From the NCBI GenBank assembly GCA_938030665.1, contig CALHHY010000026.1, forward strand, positions 26,834-90,833: a stretch of 64,000 bases of DNA, read 5' to 3'. The notes under the pieces were generated by a model, which worked only from the letters and a program-made list of their open reading frames with translations, had not been told where the DNA came from and ran no database searches. Made by a program: the position numbers and the translations under genes. This stretch comes from an uncultured Litoreibacter sp. (GTDB lineage: Bacteria; Pseudomonadota; Alphaproteobacteria; Rhodobacterales; Rhodobacteraceae). Below, one piece after another: positions 1 through 9,231 of this stretch. Numbering within the stretch: the stretch's first letter is position 1; the number at the start of each line of letters is the position of its first letter.

Positions 1-98
1 AGCAAAAGGACGATCAGAAGCACCGCGCAGATGGCCGCAATCGCCGCGATGGTCACGGGGTCACTGGTATCAATCTGATAGGTGCCGATCTGGATCAT
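1..98 (-). CDS. rmuC: RmuC-like DNA recombination protein, 5' end only
   Basis: Only about the first 32 codons are in the window; the gene runs off the left edge. The visible N-terminus is a short polar stretch ([10 protein letters not shown]) followed by one hydrophobic segment rich in Ala, Ile, Val and Leu. That fits the N-terminal membrane anchor of RmuC, a coiled-coil protein thought to limit DNA rearrangements. The ATG overlaps the mutL stop codon in an ATGA arrangement, so the two are translationally coupled in one leftward operon. The name is an inference from the N-terminal shape and from my recollection that rmuC lies near mutL in this group. Another small membrane protein is possible, because the conserved RmuC nuclease-like domain is not visible. 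Confidence 0.45.
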   Translation of the reverse strand, partial: MIQIGTYQIDTSDPVTIAAIAAICAVLLIVLL

Positions 99-1957
99 GT
101 GCGCCCGAAGAGCCGTTCGATATCGGCCAGCTTGAGTTCGACATAGGTGGGCCGCCCGTGGTTGCACTGCCCGGAATGCGGCGTCGCCTCCATCTCCCGC
201 AGCAGGGCGTTCATCTCGTCGGCCTGCATGCGCCGCCCGGACCGGATCGAGCCATGGCAGGCCACGCGGCTCAGCACCGCCTCGATCCGGTCGGTCAGCG
301 CTTGGCTATCGCCCAGATCAGCGATCTCATCAAGGATATCACGCAGCAAGGCCTGCGCATTAATGACCCCCAGAATGGCAGGCGTTTCCCGTACGGCAAT
401 GGCCCCTTTGCCAAACGGCTCGATCACCAGGCCGAAGGCGGCCATTCCGTCCATATGGTCCAGCAGCAAGGCCGCGTCGCCCTCCGACAGGTCGACAATC
501 TCTGGGATCAGCAAGGCCTGCGTGGGGACGCCGTTCTCCGCCATCTGCCGCTTGAGCTTTTCATAGACCAGCCGCTCATGGGCGGCGTGCTGGTCTACAA
601 CCACCAGCCCGTCGGCGGTCTGCGCAATGATGTAGTTTTCATGTATCTGTGCCCGTGCGGCACCAAGCGGGGTATCCGTCGCGGCAATCTCTTCAACCTG
701 CTCAACACGGGCTGAGGTGGGGGCAAACGGGGTCTCGGCAAAGGGTGCTTGCGCTTCCGCCAGACCGCCTGCTGGTGGCGCCTGCATCGTGTAGGCGCTG
801 CGAAGCGCGCGTTGCGAGGGCAGGTCCATCTGGTAGCTGCGAGGCGTTTGTGTCTCAGTCCTGAAAGCCCCAAGGGTCGCGTCTGCAACTGTGCTGGACG
901 CCCGATGCCCGGCCTCTGCCAAAGCGTGTTTTAGCGCCGACACGATCAGGCCCCGCGCGACGCCGGGGTCGCGAAAACGCACCTCTGCCTTGGCCGGGTG
1001 GACATTCACATCAACCCTGGTGGGGTCGCATTCAACAAACAGCGCAACCGCCGGGTGGCGGTCCCGTGACAGGAAGTCGGAATAGGCCCCGCGCAAGGCC
1101 CCCACCAACAGCTTGTCCCGGACGGGGCGGCCATTGACGAATAGATACTGGGCCGTCGCAGCCCCCCGCGAGTAGGTCGGCAAGGCGGCAAACCCGGTCA
1201 GGGAGATACCGTCCCGCTCCGCATCAATTGGCAGCGCGTTGTCGGCAAATTCCGCGCCCAGTATCTGGCGCAACCGCGCGCCCATGGCGTCGAAAAGGTC
1301 GCCCGTCTGGCGGTCCGCCCGGAAGGTGACCCGCCCTGCATCGCTGCCCGATAAATCGCGGATGGTGAAGCCGACATAGGGCTCCGCCATCGCGAGGCGC
1401 TTGACCACGTCGTTGATCGCGCCCGTTTCCGCCCTGTCGGTGCGCAGAAATTTCAGCCGGGCGGGGGTCGCGTAGAAAAGGTCGCGCAGCTCCACCACGG
1501 TGCCGCCAGCAAGGGCGGCAGGCCGGGGCGGGTTGATCTTGCCCCCGTTTGCCGCGATGGTCATAGCCGCGTCGGCGCCTTGCGCGCGGGAGGTGATGGA
1601 CAGCCGCCCGACCGCCCCGAGGGAGGGCAGCGCCTCCCCCCTGAAACCGAAAGTATGGATGTTCAGCAGGTCCGTGCCGTCGATCTTGGAGGTCGCGTGA
1701 CGCGCCAGCGCCATCGGCAAATCAGCCTCGCTCATGCCATGCCCGTCATCGGTGACCCGGATGAGCGTCTTGCCCCCATCCTTGATGGCCAGCTCGATCC
1801 GGGTGGCACCGGCATCAAGCGCGTTCTCGATCAGTTCTTTCACGGCAGAGGCCGGCCGCTCAACCACTTCACCGGCGGCGATGCGGTTGACGGCGATCTC
1901 GTCTAACTGCCTGATCGCAGGTGGGTTTGGGCTTATGTTGCGGTCTTGGGCGTTCAT
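95..1957 (-). CDS. mutL: DNA mismatch repair protein MutL
   Basis: MutL couples mismatch recognition by MutS to strand incision. The 620-residue product has the N-terminal GHKL ATPase domain, with the [11 protein letters not shown] motif at about residues 41-51, TDDGHGM near 70 and GFRGEAL near 105. A variable linker spans about 350-430. The C-terminal dimerisation domain carries [12 protein letters not shown] at about 455-466, which fits the DQHA(X)2E(X)4E metal-binding endonuclease motif. A CHGSIRSG segment lies near 568 and CNHGRP near 598. The protein is therefore predicted to be a latent nicking endonuclease, as in bacteria without MutH. Its stop overlaps the start of the rmuC-like gene, and the M16 protease pair lies 44 bp upstream. 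Length is normal for the family. Confidence 0.97.
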   Translation of the reverse strand: MNAQDRNISPNPPAIRQLDEIAVNRIAAGEVVERPASAVKELIENALDAGATRIELAIKDGGKTLIRVTDDGHGMSEADLPMALARHATSKIDGTDLLNIHTFGFRGEALPSLGAVGRLSITSRAQGADAAMTIAANGGKINPPRPAALAGGTVVELRDLFYATPARLKFLRTDRAETGAINDVVKRLAMAEPYVGFTIRDLSGSDAGRVTFRADRQTGDLFDAMGARLRQILGAEFADNALPIDAERDGISLTGFAALPTYSRGAATAQYLFVNGRPVRDKLLVGALRGAYSDFLSRDRHPAVALFVECDPTRVDVNVHPAKAEVRFRDPGVARGLIVSALKHALAEAGHRASSTVADATLGAFRTETQTPRSYQMDLPSQRALRSAYTMQAPPAGGLAEAQAPFAETPFAPTSARVEQVEEIAATDTPLGAARAQIHENYIIAQTADGLVVVDQHAAHERLVYEKLKRQMAENGVPTQALLIPEIVDLSEGDAALLLDHMDGMAAFGLVIEPFGKGAIAVRETPAILGVINAQALLRDILDEIADLGDSQALTDRIEAVLSRVACHGSIRSGRRMQADEMNALLREMEATPHSGQCNHGRPTYVELKLADIERLFGRT

Positions 1958-2001
1958 ACCCCAAGACCTAGCACGTCCAAGCCCGATTCGGCTATCTCAG
2001 A

Positions 2002-3312
2002 TCAGTTGGTGCTTTGCAGCCCCTCTGGCTGGCCGACCACGATGAAATGCAGATCGTCCGGGCGCAAAAGCCGGGCTGCCACGCGCTTGATGTCGTCCTG
2101 CGTGATCGCGTTGATGCGGTCGTTGCGGCTGTCGGCATAGTTGATCGGCAAGCCATCCAGCTGCATGCCCGCAAGGATGCCAGCAATTCGCGCGTTCCCG
2201 TCAAACCGCAGCGGGTAGGCGCCGGTCAGGAAGGTTTTGGCATCTGCCAACTCCTGATCGGTTACGCCTTCGGTCGCGATCAGCTGCCACTGGTCACGGA
2301 TCACGTCGATGGCCTCTGCAATACGGTCATTAGCAGATGCGACTTGCCCCAAATAAAGATGCCCCAGATCTTTTGGCACAAGGAAGGTGGAGACCCCGTA
2401 GGTCAGGCCGCGTTTCTCGCGCACCTCTTGCATAAGCCGGGAGCCGAAGCCGCCCGCGCCAAGCACCTGGTTCAGCACGAAAGCTGCGAAAAAGTCAGCG
2501 TCGTCGCGTTCGATCCCCTCATGGCCGAAGATGGCGACAGATTGCGGCGTCTCAAACGGCACAACGGTTACCCCACCTTCCGGTAGGTAGGTAGCCGCCT
2601 CCGGCAAGGGTGCGCCCGTTTCGGGCAAACCACCCAGAAGGTCGTCAAGGATCCCGCCAAGTTCATCAGCTGTGATGTCACCAACCGCGCCCACGAAAAT
2701 GCGGTCGCGTGCCACCACGTCATTATAAGCCGTAAGAAGGTCATCACGCGTCAGGGCGGTCACCGACTCAATCGTGCCGGAGCTATCAGAGCCGTAAGGA
2801 TGCTCGCCCCAGGCCAGCCGGCTGGCGGTTTGCTGCGCGATCTCGTTCGGATCGTTCTGGTCCGACCCGATGCCTGACACGATCTGGGATTTGACCCGCG
2901 CGATGGCGGCCTCGTCAAACCGGGGCTTGTTCAGGGCCAGCTTCAACAGCGCCACGGCCTCCTCCCGGTTTTCTGTCAGGAACTGCGCGGACACGCTGAA
3001 CGTGTCGTCGCCCACGTCAAAGCCGTAGCTGGCGGCCAAGGCCTCCCGCGCGGCGGCGAAACCTGTCGCGTCCAGATCGCCGGCGCCTTCCTCGATCAAC
3101 CCGGTCATCAGATTGACCGCGCCGCGCTTGCCTTCACGGTCCAGCGACGCGCCGCCTTTGAACCGTATCTCAAGCGCGGTGAAGGGGATCGAATGCTCCT
3201 CCACCAGCCAGGCGGTAATACCGCCGGGCGATGTGACCTCTTTGATATCAATGGCGCGGGCGGGAAGGGCCGCGACCACGAAGGCCAGTGCCGTCAGGAC
3301 AAAGCGGATCAT
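2002..3312 (-). CDS. M16 family peptidase-like protein, non-catalytic subunit
   Basis: The 436-residue protein has a signal peptide (cleavage predicted after ALPARA) and the two-lobed M16 insulinase/processing-peptidase fold. The zinc motif HxxEH is absent: the equivalent helix reads NLMTGLIEEG. The C-terminal half keeps the glycine-rich loop (LGAGGFGSRL) and the REKRGLTYG segment typical of the non-catalytic M16 partner. It overlaps the upstream gene by 4 bp (ATGA), and that gene has an intact zinc site, so the two likely form a periplasmic heterodimer like the alpha/beta subunits of processing peptidase or PqqF/G-type pairs. The substrate is unknown. Membership of the family is clear; lack of catalysis is inferred from the missing residues. 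Confidence 0.92.
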   Translation of the reverse strand: MIRFVLTALAFVVAALPARAIDIKEVTSPGGITAWLVEEHSIPFTALEIRFKGGASLDREGKRGAVNLMTGLIEEGAGDLDATGFAAAREALAASYGFDVGDDTFSVSAQFLTENREEAVALLKLALNKPRFDEAAIARVKSQIVSGIGSDQNDPNEIAQQTASRLAWGEHPYGSDSSGTIESVTALTRDDLLTAYNDVVARDRIFVGAVGDITADELGGILDDLLGGLPETGAPLPEAATYLPEGGVTVVPFETPQSVAIFGHEGIERDDADFFAAFVLNQVLGAGGFGSRLMQEVREKRGLTYGVSTFLVPKDLGHLYLGQVASANDRIAEAIDVIRDQWQLIATEGVTDQELADAKTFLTGAYPLRFDGNARIAGILAGMQLDGLPINYADSRNDRINAITQDDIKRVAARLLRPDDLHFIVVGQPEGLQSTN

Positions 3313-4658
3313 TGGGTCACCTCCAGGGCCTCAGGGGCGGGTTTCTCGAACCAGCCGGTCACGGCGTTGCGGCGTTCTTCAAAAATGAACCGCGCGGCTG
3401 CGATGATGTCTTCTTCGGTGACGGCTTGCAGCACGTCGGGCCAGGCCTGCACATCCTCGACCGTCAGGCCCGAGGTCAGCGCGGCGCCGTAGCGACGGGC
3501 CAGACCGCCGACATTGTCATTGGCATAAATCTGCGAGGCCCGGATTTGGGTTTTCACCCGCTCCAGTTGCGCGGGGTCGACGCCATCTTCCATAAATTGC
3601 GCGATGACAGCGTCCATTTCGGCCTCTGCCTGCTCCAACGTGTATTCGGGCGTCGGCACGATGACGACGCCAAAGGTCGTGTCGTCAAAGCTGAGGCCGC
3701 TGTAGAAGGCCGACGTGTAGACAGCCTTGGGGTTCTCCAACTCCAGCGCGCGGCCAAAGACCGACGTGGCAGAGCTGCCGCCAAGGATATCGGCCAACAC
3801 CGTCAGTGCGGCGGCCATTTTCTGGTCGCCCGCGTCGCGTTCGGGCGCAATATAGGTGCGGATCACATAAGGCTGGGAGACGCGCGGATCGTCAAAGCGC
3901 AACCGCCGTTCCGCCAGCTGCGGGGGCTCCTGCGGTCGGGTGCGCACGGGCAAGTCAACCGTGGGGGCCAAAGGGCCGTAATGTTTCTTTGCCAGCTCTT
4001 CCACTTCAGCCGGGTCCACGTCGCCTGCCACCACCAGCACGGCCGCATTGGGCGCGTAGTAAGTGCGGTAGAATTCCAGCGCGTCTGCCATATCAAGCTG
4101 CTCCATCTCGTGGCGCCAGCCGATGATCGGTACCCCGTAGGGATGGTTCAGATATTGCGCGGCGCGGCGCTGTTCGGAGAACAGGGCGCCGGGGTCGCTG
4201 TCGGTGCGTTGGCTGCGTTCTTCCAGGATCACGTCACGCTCGGTGATGATGTCTTCATCAGTCAGGCGGATGTTTCGCATCCGGTCGGCTTCCATCTGCA
4301 TCATCAGCTCAAGCCGGTCGGCGGCAACCCGTTGGAAATAACCTGTGTAGTCGTAGGAGGTGAAGGCATTGTCCGACCCGCCATTGGCGCGGACCGTGTC
4401 CGAGAATTCCCCCGATGCCAGCTTATCAGTCGCCTTGAACAGCAGGTGTTCCAGAAAATGCGCCACGCCGGACACCCCGGGTTCTTCATCGGCGGAACCC
4501 GCCCGGTACCACAACATGTGGACAACCACGGGCGCGCGGTGATCTTCGATCACGACGGCCTCAAGCCCGTTCTCCAGCATGAAGGTGGTGACATTTTCCG
4601 CGGCCATCGTGGGGGTGGCGACAAGGGCGGCAAGAGCGATCAGGCAGGTGCGCAGCAT
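3309..4658 (-). CDS. M16 family zinc metallopeptidase, catalytic subunit
   Basis: The 449-residue protein has a signal peptide (cleavage near PTMAA) and the M16 inverted zinc motif HFLEH at residues 67-71. The distal glutamate lies in the helix with LELMMQMEADRM, about 75 residues on, as expected for the family. The central NHPYG segment and the C-terminal QIYANDN-type region are also typical. It should act in the periplasm, degrading peptides or processing an exported protein. Its stop codon overlaps the start of the inactive M16 partner by 4 bp, which suggests equal expression of a heterodimer. The paired arrangement is common in alphaproteobacteria, usually annotated as pitrilysin-family proteins. 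A short intergenic stretch separates it from the bamF-lspA-purH group. Confidence 0.95.
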   Translation of the reverse strand: MLRTCLIALAALVATPTMAAENVTTFMLENGLEAVVIEDHRAPVVVHMLWYRAGSADEEPGVSGVAHFLEHLLFKATDKLASGEFSDTVRANGGSDNAFTSYDYTGYFQRVAADRLELMMQMEADRMRNIRLTDEDIITERDVILEERSQRTDSDPGALFSEQRRAAQYLNHPYGVPIIGWRHEMEQLDMADALEFYRTYYAPNAAVLVVAGDVDPAEVEELAKKHYGPLAPTVDLPVRTRPQEPPQLAERRLRFDDPRVSQPYVIRTYIAPERDAGDQKMAAALTVLADILGGSSATSVFGRALELENPKAVYTSAFYSGLSFDDTTFGVVIVPTPEYTLEQAEAEMDAVIAQFMEDGVDPAQLERVKTQIRASQIYANDNVGGLARRYGAALTSGLTVEDVQAWPDVLQAVTEEDIIAAARFIFEERRNAVTGWFEKPAPEALEVTQ

Positions 4659-4770
4659 CGGGGTCCTTCCCAGTTAATCTCGTACCCAGAATTATGGGGC
4701 TACCGTCGCTTTTTTCAACTAACCCAACGGCCTTGTGAGAGATGTAACAGCGCCCGCCTACGGCGGCCGG

Positions 4771-5292
4771 TTACTCCTCCGGCTCAAACCCTTCGGGCGG
4801 CGCGGACACGGTGCGCACGCCCTGACGGCGCAGCCGCTCAAGCTCGGCATATTGGTCCAAAGATTGCTCGCGGTATGCTTTGAAATAGACGTTCACATTA
4901 AACAGCCGCTCCAACAGCCGGCCGTCATTCTTGCGGCGGAACTCAATATCTTCCTCGGCAAGGCGGGTGCGAATACCTGGCTCCACCCCAAAGCGGGAAG
5001 CCTGAGCGACCAGCGCGCTATCGGTGACGCCCCCCTGCGGATTGCCACCAAGCGCGATGGTCGCGTCGGCGAGCGGCGTCACATCGGCGCGGTTGGTGCC
5101 GTTCGGCGTGGGTGTGGGCAAGACGGTCAGGTTTTCGGGCTGCACCAGCGGTTTGTTGGGCACGATGGCAAATTCGTCCGGCCCGCTTGTGTTGGAGCGC
5201 ACATGCAACAGCTTGGGATCGCGGTTACGATCACAGGCAGACAGGGCGAGCGCCGCCGCCAATCCCGTCAGGATCATTGTCTTGCGTGTCAT
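4771..5292 (-). CDS. bamF: DUF3035 lipoprotein (BamF-type outer membrane assembly subunit)
   Basis: The 173-residue product starts at the ATG preceded by GGAGGAA, not at a GTG 15 bp upstream. It has a lipoprotein signal with lipobox LSAC, acylated Cys at about residue 20. The rest is hydrophilic and proline-rich (PTPTPNGTN) with an Arg-rich C-terminal helix. This matches DUF3035, a family found in Rhodobacterales and relatives that is linked to BamF, the alphaproteobacterial lipoprotein of the BAM complex that inserts beta-barrel proteins into the outer membrane. It lies 55 bp downstream of lspA, the signal peptidase that would process it, and probably shares the purH-lspA transcript. The family call is fairly sure; the BamF role is taken from the family literature. 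Confidence 0.8.
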   Translation of the reverse strand: MTRKTMILTGLAAALALSACDRNRDPKLLHVRSNTSGPDEFAIVPNKPLVQPENLTVLPTPTPNGTNRADVTPLADATIALGGNPQGGVTDSALVAQASRFGVEPGIRTRLAEEDIEFRRKNDGRLLERLFNVNVYFKAYREQSLDQYAELERLRRQGVRTVSAPPEGFEPEE

Positions 5293-5347
5293 GCCTGTTT
5301 CCTCCACCGCGTCTTTTGACTTTGTTTAGCCGAATTGCGATCCGGGG

Positions 5348-5827
5348 TCACGAGGACTTTGCGCCTGGCTTCTTCTCGTCAAATATGATGATCGCAAAGG
5401 CCCCTGCAAAGATGAAAACATCGGCAATGTTGAAGGTGAACGGATTGTTGATCCCGCAGCAGGACATGTTCAGGAAATCCGCCACCGCGCCGTAGATCAC
5501 CCGGTCCAGCACATTGGCCAGCGCGCCGCCGACAATCATGCCGACCCCCGCCAGCGCAATGGGCCGTGTCAGGCTGCGCTTGGCCCAGACCAGCAGGAAG
5601 GCGCATATCGCGAAGGCAAGCGCGATCAGGATCCAGCGCGCGGCCTCCGGGCTGTCCCCGAAGAGGCCAAAATTTATGCCCCGGTTCCACCCCATGCGGA
5701 AATTGACGAACGGCGGCAGAACGTCGATGGACAGCACCTCCTTGAGGTTCATCTGATGCACGACGACCAGTTTGGATATCTGGTCGATGGCAAAGGCTAC
5801 GATGGCCCAGAGGGTGACGGTACGCAT
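5348..5827 (-). CDS. lspA: Lipoprotein signal peptidase II (LspA)
   Basis: LspA cleaves the signal peptide of diacylglyceryl-modified prolipoproteins in the inner membrane. The product is 159 residues when started at the ATG one base after the purH stop; longer in-frame starts would overlap purH. Four membrane segments are visible. The two catalytic aspartates lie in NVLDR (about residue 107) and NIADVF (about 135), and the NRGINFG segment is the usual conserved N-terminal loop. The tight spacing to purH indicates co-transcription. The bamF lipoprotein gene follows. Confidence 0.95.
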   Translation of the reverse strand: MRTVTLWAIVAFAIDQISKLVVVHQMNLKEVLSIDVLPPFVNFRMGWNRGINFGLFGDSPEAARWILIALAFAICAFLLVWAKRSLTRPIALAGVGMIVGGALANVLDRVIYGAVADFLNMSCCGINNPFTFNIADVFIFAGAFAIIIFDEKKPGAKSS

Positions 5828-5828
5828 C

Positions 5829-7415
5829 TTAGTGCCTGAAATGGCGCATGCGGGTGAAGACCATGGCCAGCCCAAGTTCATCTGCGGCGGCGATCACCTC
5901 GTCATCGCGCATGGAACCTCCCGGCTGGATCAAGGCCGTCGCGCCGGCCTCTGCGGCGGTGATCAGCCCGTCCGCGAAAGGGAAAAACGCGTCAGACGAC
6001 ACGACGGAGCCGATCGTCGGGCTTTCGCTGAGGCCCAGCACATCGGCCATGTCCTGAGCCTTGCGCGCGGCGATGCGGGTCGAATCCACGCGGCTCATCT
6101 GCCCTGCGCCGACGCCGACCGTGGCCCCGTTCTTGGCGTAGACGATGGCGTTGGATTTGACATGTTTCGCAACGGTCCACGCAAACAGCATGTCGCGGAT
6201 TTCATCATCAGACGGGGCGCGCTTGGTGACGACTTTCAGGTCGCTGGCGGCGATATGACCCACATCCTTATCCTGCACCAACATGCCGCCCGATACCTGC
6301 CTATAGGCCAACCCGCCCTTGCGGATGTCAGGCAACCCGTCCGTGGTCAGCAGCCGCAGGTTCTTTTTCTTGGCAAACACGTCAAGCGCGGCCTGATCCG
6401 CGCCGGGGGCGATGACGACCTCGGTGAAAATGGCGCTGATCGCCTCCGCCGTGGGGCCGTCCAGTGGCTGGTTCAGCGCGATGATCCCGCCAAAGGCCGA
6501 GGTCTGGTCGCATTGGAAGGCGTGTTGATAGGCCTCTGCAAGCGTCGCCCCGCGCGCCACGCCACAGGGGTTGGCGTGTTTGATGATGGCGACGGCAGGC
6601 CCGTCGGCGGGGTCGAACTCCGCTACCAGCTCGAACGCGGCGTCGGTGTCGTTGATGTTGTTATAGGACAGCTCCTTGCCTTGATGCTGGCGCGCCGTCG
6701 CGACGCCGGGGCGTGCGGTGCCGTCCGTGTAGAACGCGGCCTGCTGATGCGGGTTCTCGCCATAGCGCAGGGTCTGGGCCAAGGTGCCGGCAACCGCGCG
6801 GCGGCGTGGCACCTGATCCAAAGCGTCGGCCATCCAGGAGGACACGGCTGCGTCATAGGCGGCCGTGCGGGCATAGGCGGTCAGCGCCAGGTTTTGCCGG
6901 AACGCGTAGGTGGTGTGCCCGTCATACGCGTTCAGCTCTGCCAGAAGCGCGTCGTAATCCTCCACATCGGTGACGACCGAGACGAACTTATGGTTTTTTG
7001 AGGCCGCCCGGATCATGGCGGGGCCGCCAATATCAATATTCTCGATGCAGGTGTCGTAATCGGCGCCTTTGGCGACCGTTTCTTCAAACGGGTACAGATT
7101 GACAACCAGCAGGTCGATCGGGCCAATGCCGTGTTTCTGCATCGCCGCCACATGGCCGTCATCATCGCGCAGCGCCAGCAAACCGCCATGCACCGCCGGG
7201 TGCAGGGTCTTGACGCGGCCATCCATCATCTCGGGGAAACCAGTCACATCCGCCACATCTGTGACGGCCAGCCCCGCCTCGCGCAGCGCCCCCGCAGATC
7301 CGCCGGTGGAGAGTAGTTCCACACCTCGTGCGCTCAAGGCGCAGGCAAGGTCCAGCAGGCCGGTTTTGTCGGATACGGAAAGAAGGGCACGGCGGAGAGG
7401 TGCAAGGTCGGTCAT
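5829..7415 (-). CDS. purH: Bifunctional AICAR formyltransferase / IMP cyclohydrolase
   Basis: PurH performs the last two steps of de novo purine synthesis: formylation of AICAR with 10-formyl-THF, then ring closure to IMP. The 528-residue product begins with the MGS-like cyclohydrolase domain ([14 protein letters not shown] near 35, DGRVKTLHP near 65). The formyltransferase domain follows, with RYGENPHQ, the active-site segment KHANPCGVA near 275-283 and QTSAFGGI. Length is normal for bacterial PurH. It is followed at once by lspA and preceded about 45 bp upstream by the heparinase-family gene, all leftward. No PurR-like or purine riboswitch element was recognised upstream. Confidence 0.98.
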   Translation of the reverse strand: MTDLAPLRRALLSVSDKTGLLDLACALSARGVELLSTGGSAGALREAGLAVTDVADVTGFPEMMDGRVKTLHPAVHGGLLALRDDDGHVAAMQKHGIGPIDLLVVNLYPFEETVAKGADYDTCIENIDIGGPAMIRAASKNHKFVSVVTDVEDYDALLAELNAYDGHTTYAFRQNLALTAYARTAAYDAAVSSWMADALDQVPRRRAVAGTLAQTLRYGENPHQQAAFYTDGTARPGVATARQHQGKELSYNNINDTDAAFELVAEFDPADGPAVAIIKHANPCGVARGATLAEAYQHAFQCDQTSAFGGIIALNQPLDGPTAEAISAIFTEVVIAPGADQAALDVFAKKKNLRLLTTDGLPDIRKGGLAYRQVSGGMLVQDKDVGHIAASDLKVVTKRAPSDDEIRDMLFAWTVAKHVKSNAIVYAKNGATVGVGAGQMSRVDSTRIAARKAQDMADVLGLSESPTIGSVVSSDAFFPFADGLITAAEAGATALIQPGGSMRDDEVIAAADELGLAMVFTRMRHFRH

Positions 7416-7460
7416 CGAATTCCCATCAGGTGGTCAGGTCGCAGCAGGTTCGGCGCCGGG

Positions 7461-9161
7461 CTAGAAATCCTTGGCTTTCGCCAAATCCCAGCCGACCCGC
7501 GCCCCATACTCCATCGCTTGCGAAGTTAAAACGATCTGTTGCGTGCTGCGCGGCTGCAACCGCTCTTTTTCGAGGAAAAAGCTGGGTTCGACGGTGATTT
7601 TGGCGTCCGGGCCGGCACGAAACACCCAGACCTCCCCCGATTTCAGCGTCAGCGACACCGCCTTGCCCCCCATATCAAGGGAGGGCTCCACGTCCGGGTG
7701 CAGATGAAAACGGACCGCGAAACCAATAGCGTCGCTTTGCAACATACCGCAGCGGCGGTCGAAGACCTGACGGTCCTGTCGCGTTTCCGCGCTCAGCGTG
7801 TCCACGCCCTTCAGCCGCCGCCCGTCCGGGCTCAGCGTGCAGCGGCGCTGATGGGTCAGCCCACATAGCGCGGTGTAGCCATCATGATCGGCGACAACCT
7901 TCATGCCGACATCGCTGCGCGTCACGTCAGCGTTGACCCGCTCGGGCGGGTTTTTCAGCTGTTCCCCTTTGCGGGTCACCTCCAACTGGGCGGAGGCGGC
8001 CCCCTCAATGGCCAGCGTTGAATGCGATTGCGTGGCCCGACCGGCCCGGTGCCATTTGCCCCCGAACCGCGCGCCGGGGCCGCAATTGACGATGACAGGC
8101 CGGCGTCCCGATGTCAGCTCGAACGCTAGGGTGCTGGCATGGGCGTTGAGCGAGGCAAGCCCCGTTGGCGGCGCGCTGGCATCCATGATCACGGTGGTGC
8201 CCTGTGCCTCAAGCCGGGCAAAGCCCATGGCCAGCCCCTCTTTCAACAGCAGGGGCGCGCTGCCATGCGCCAGCTCCTGATCCAAACGCCCTTCCAGCCC
8301 CCGACCGCCGCCGTGAAACCGGGCCAACCCGCCATCTGCGTGTCGGAGCGCACGCAGATTTGCGGCGACGCGGCCAAGGGCTGCGTGATGCGCGGAGTCA
8401 ACCTGACGCCCGGTTGCCGCAGCTGCGTCGGCAGCCCAGTTGATCAGGGTGAAGACCTCCATCAGCTCTTCGGGATCGCGGCTGCGCAATCCGCCGCCTG
8501 GGTCGATCTCCCGTTTGCATTCGCGTCCCAGAGCCTTGCAGGCGGGGGCAGCCAAATCCGCCATGCCGCCAAGGCTGACGCCGGCATAGACCAAGGCGGT
8601 TAGCGCCTCAAATGTTGGCAGTCCTTCGGGGGCCGCCTGCCAATGCTCGCGCAGATACCGCGCCTGTTGGTTCAGCGACGCGATGAAGCGAATATTTCCG
8701 TCGCTCGATTGCCCGCTCATCAGGAAATAGGCGTGGTTGATCCAGCGGATCACCCTTCGACCGGTCAAATCCGCGGGCCAACCCGGCCCGTCGCCGTCGC
8801 CGTAGCGGTCGATCCAATCCGCAATGAAACGCTGCGCCTGTTTGCGCGCGGGGCCGCCGCCAAAGGCCGCCAGATCATCAAGCCAGATGAAGCTGTGCAT
8901 TTCAGCGACAAAGGCGTCATCGGGCTGCGCAATATCCCAGATCGCGGTGTCAGGTTCCTGCACCAGATGCCCGGCGAGCCGGTATATCCCAGCCGTCATC
9001 TGCCGTCCAACCGCGTGAGAGCCCATGCGACGCGGCTCCGGCAGATGCACAAAGCCTGGCGCCGGCGCCTTTTCAGCGGACAGACGTTTGCTGACCCGTC
9101 CCATAAGGGACCGGGCGCGCCCGTCACTGGTGGGCGCGGGCATATCGGCCTCGATACTCAT
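7461..9161 (-). CDS. Heparinase II/III family protein
   Basis: The 566-residue protein matches the heparinase II/III-like family that is syntenic with purH and the RsmB-type gene in Rhodobacterales. The N-terminal two thirds is alpha-helical (toroid type, with a WINHAYFLMSG helix and a HADGGLARFHGGGRG loop around residues 275-290). The C-terminal part is a beta-sandwich, including NCGPGARFGGKWHRAGRATQSHST near 365-388 with the conserved Asn, Arg and His residues of the family. No clear signal peptide is seen. Relatives are polysaccharide lyases acting on uronate-containing glycans, but in this conserved housekeeping position the substrate is unknown. It may act on an endogenous envelope glycan. 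Confidence 0.85.
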   Translation of the reverse strand: MSIEADMPAPTSDGRARSLMGRVSKRLSAEKAPAPGFVHLPEPRRMGSHAVGRQMTAGIYRLAGHLVQEPDTAIWDIAQPDDAFVAEMHSFIWLDDLAAFGGGPARKQAQRFIADWIDRYGDGDGPGWPADLTGRRVIRWINHAYFLMSGQSSDGNIRFIASLNQQARYLREHWQAAPEGLPTFEALTALVYAGVSLGGMADLAAPACKALGRECKREIDPGGGLRSRDPEELMEVFTLINWAADAAAATGRQVDSAHHAALGRVAANLRALRHADGGLARFHGGGRGLEGRLDQELAHGSAPLLLKEGLAMGFARLEAQGTTVIMDASAPPTGLASLNAHASTLAFELTSGRRPVIVNCGPGARFGGKWHRAGRATQSHSTLAIEGAASAQLEVTRKGEQLKNPPERVNADVTRSDVGMKVVADHDGYTALCGLTHQRRCTLSPDGRRLKGVDTLSAETRQDRQVFDRRCGMLQSDAIGFAVRFHLHPDVEPSLDMGGKAVSLTLKSGEVWVFRAGPDAKITVEPSFFLEKERLQPRSTQQIVLTSQAMEYGARVGWDLAKAKDF

Positions 9162-9231
9162 GCTGTGTGACGACTCGCCTGTATTATTATTGGCCTTGAT
9201 AATAGCCTACCACAGCCCCGCCTGTCACCGC

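Noticed and set aside
3288..4883. 531-codon open frame on the + strand opposite the M16 protease gene
   Set aside because: It is a shadow of the high-GC coding sequence on the other strand; composition is His/Arg/Gly-rich with no domain, and the M16 gene is unmistakable.
5772..7001. 409-codon + strand frame opposite purH
   Set aside because: Antisense shadow; low-complexity Gly/Arg/Asp composition typical of reversed GC-rich genes.
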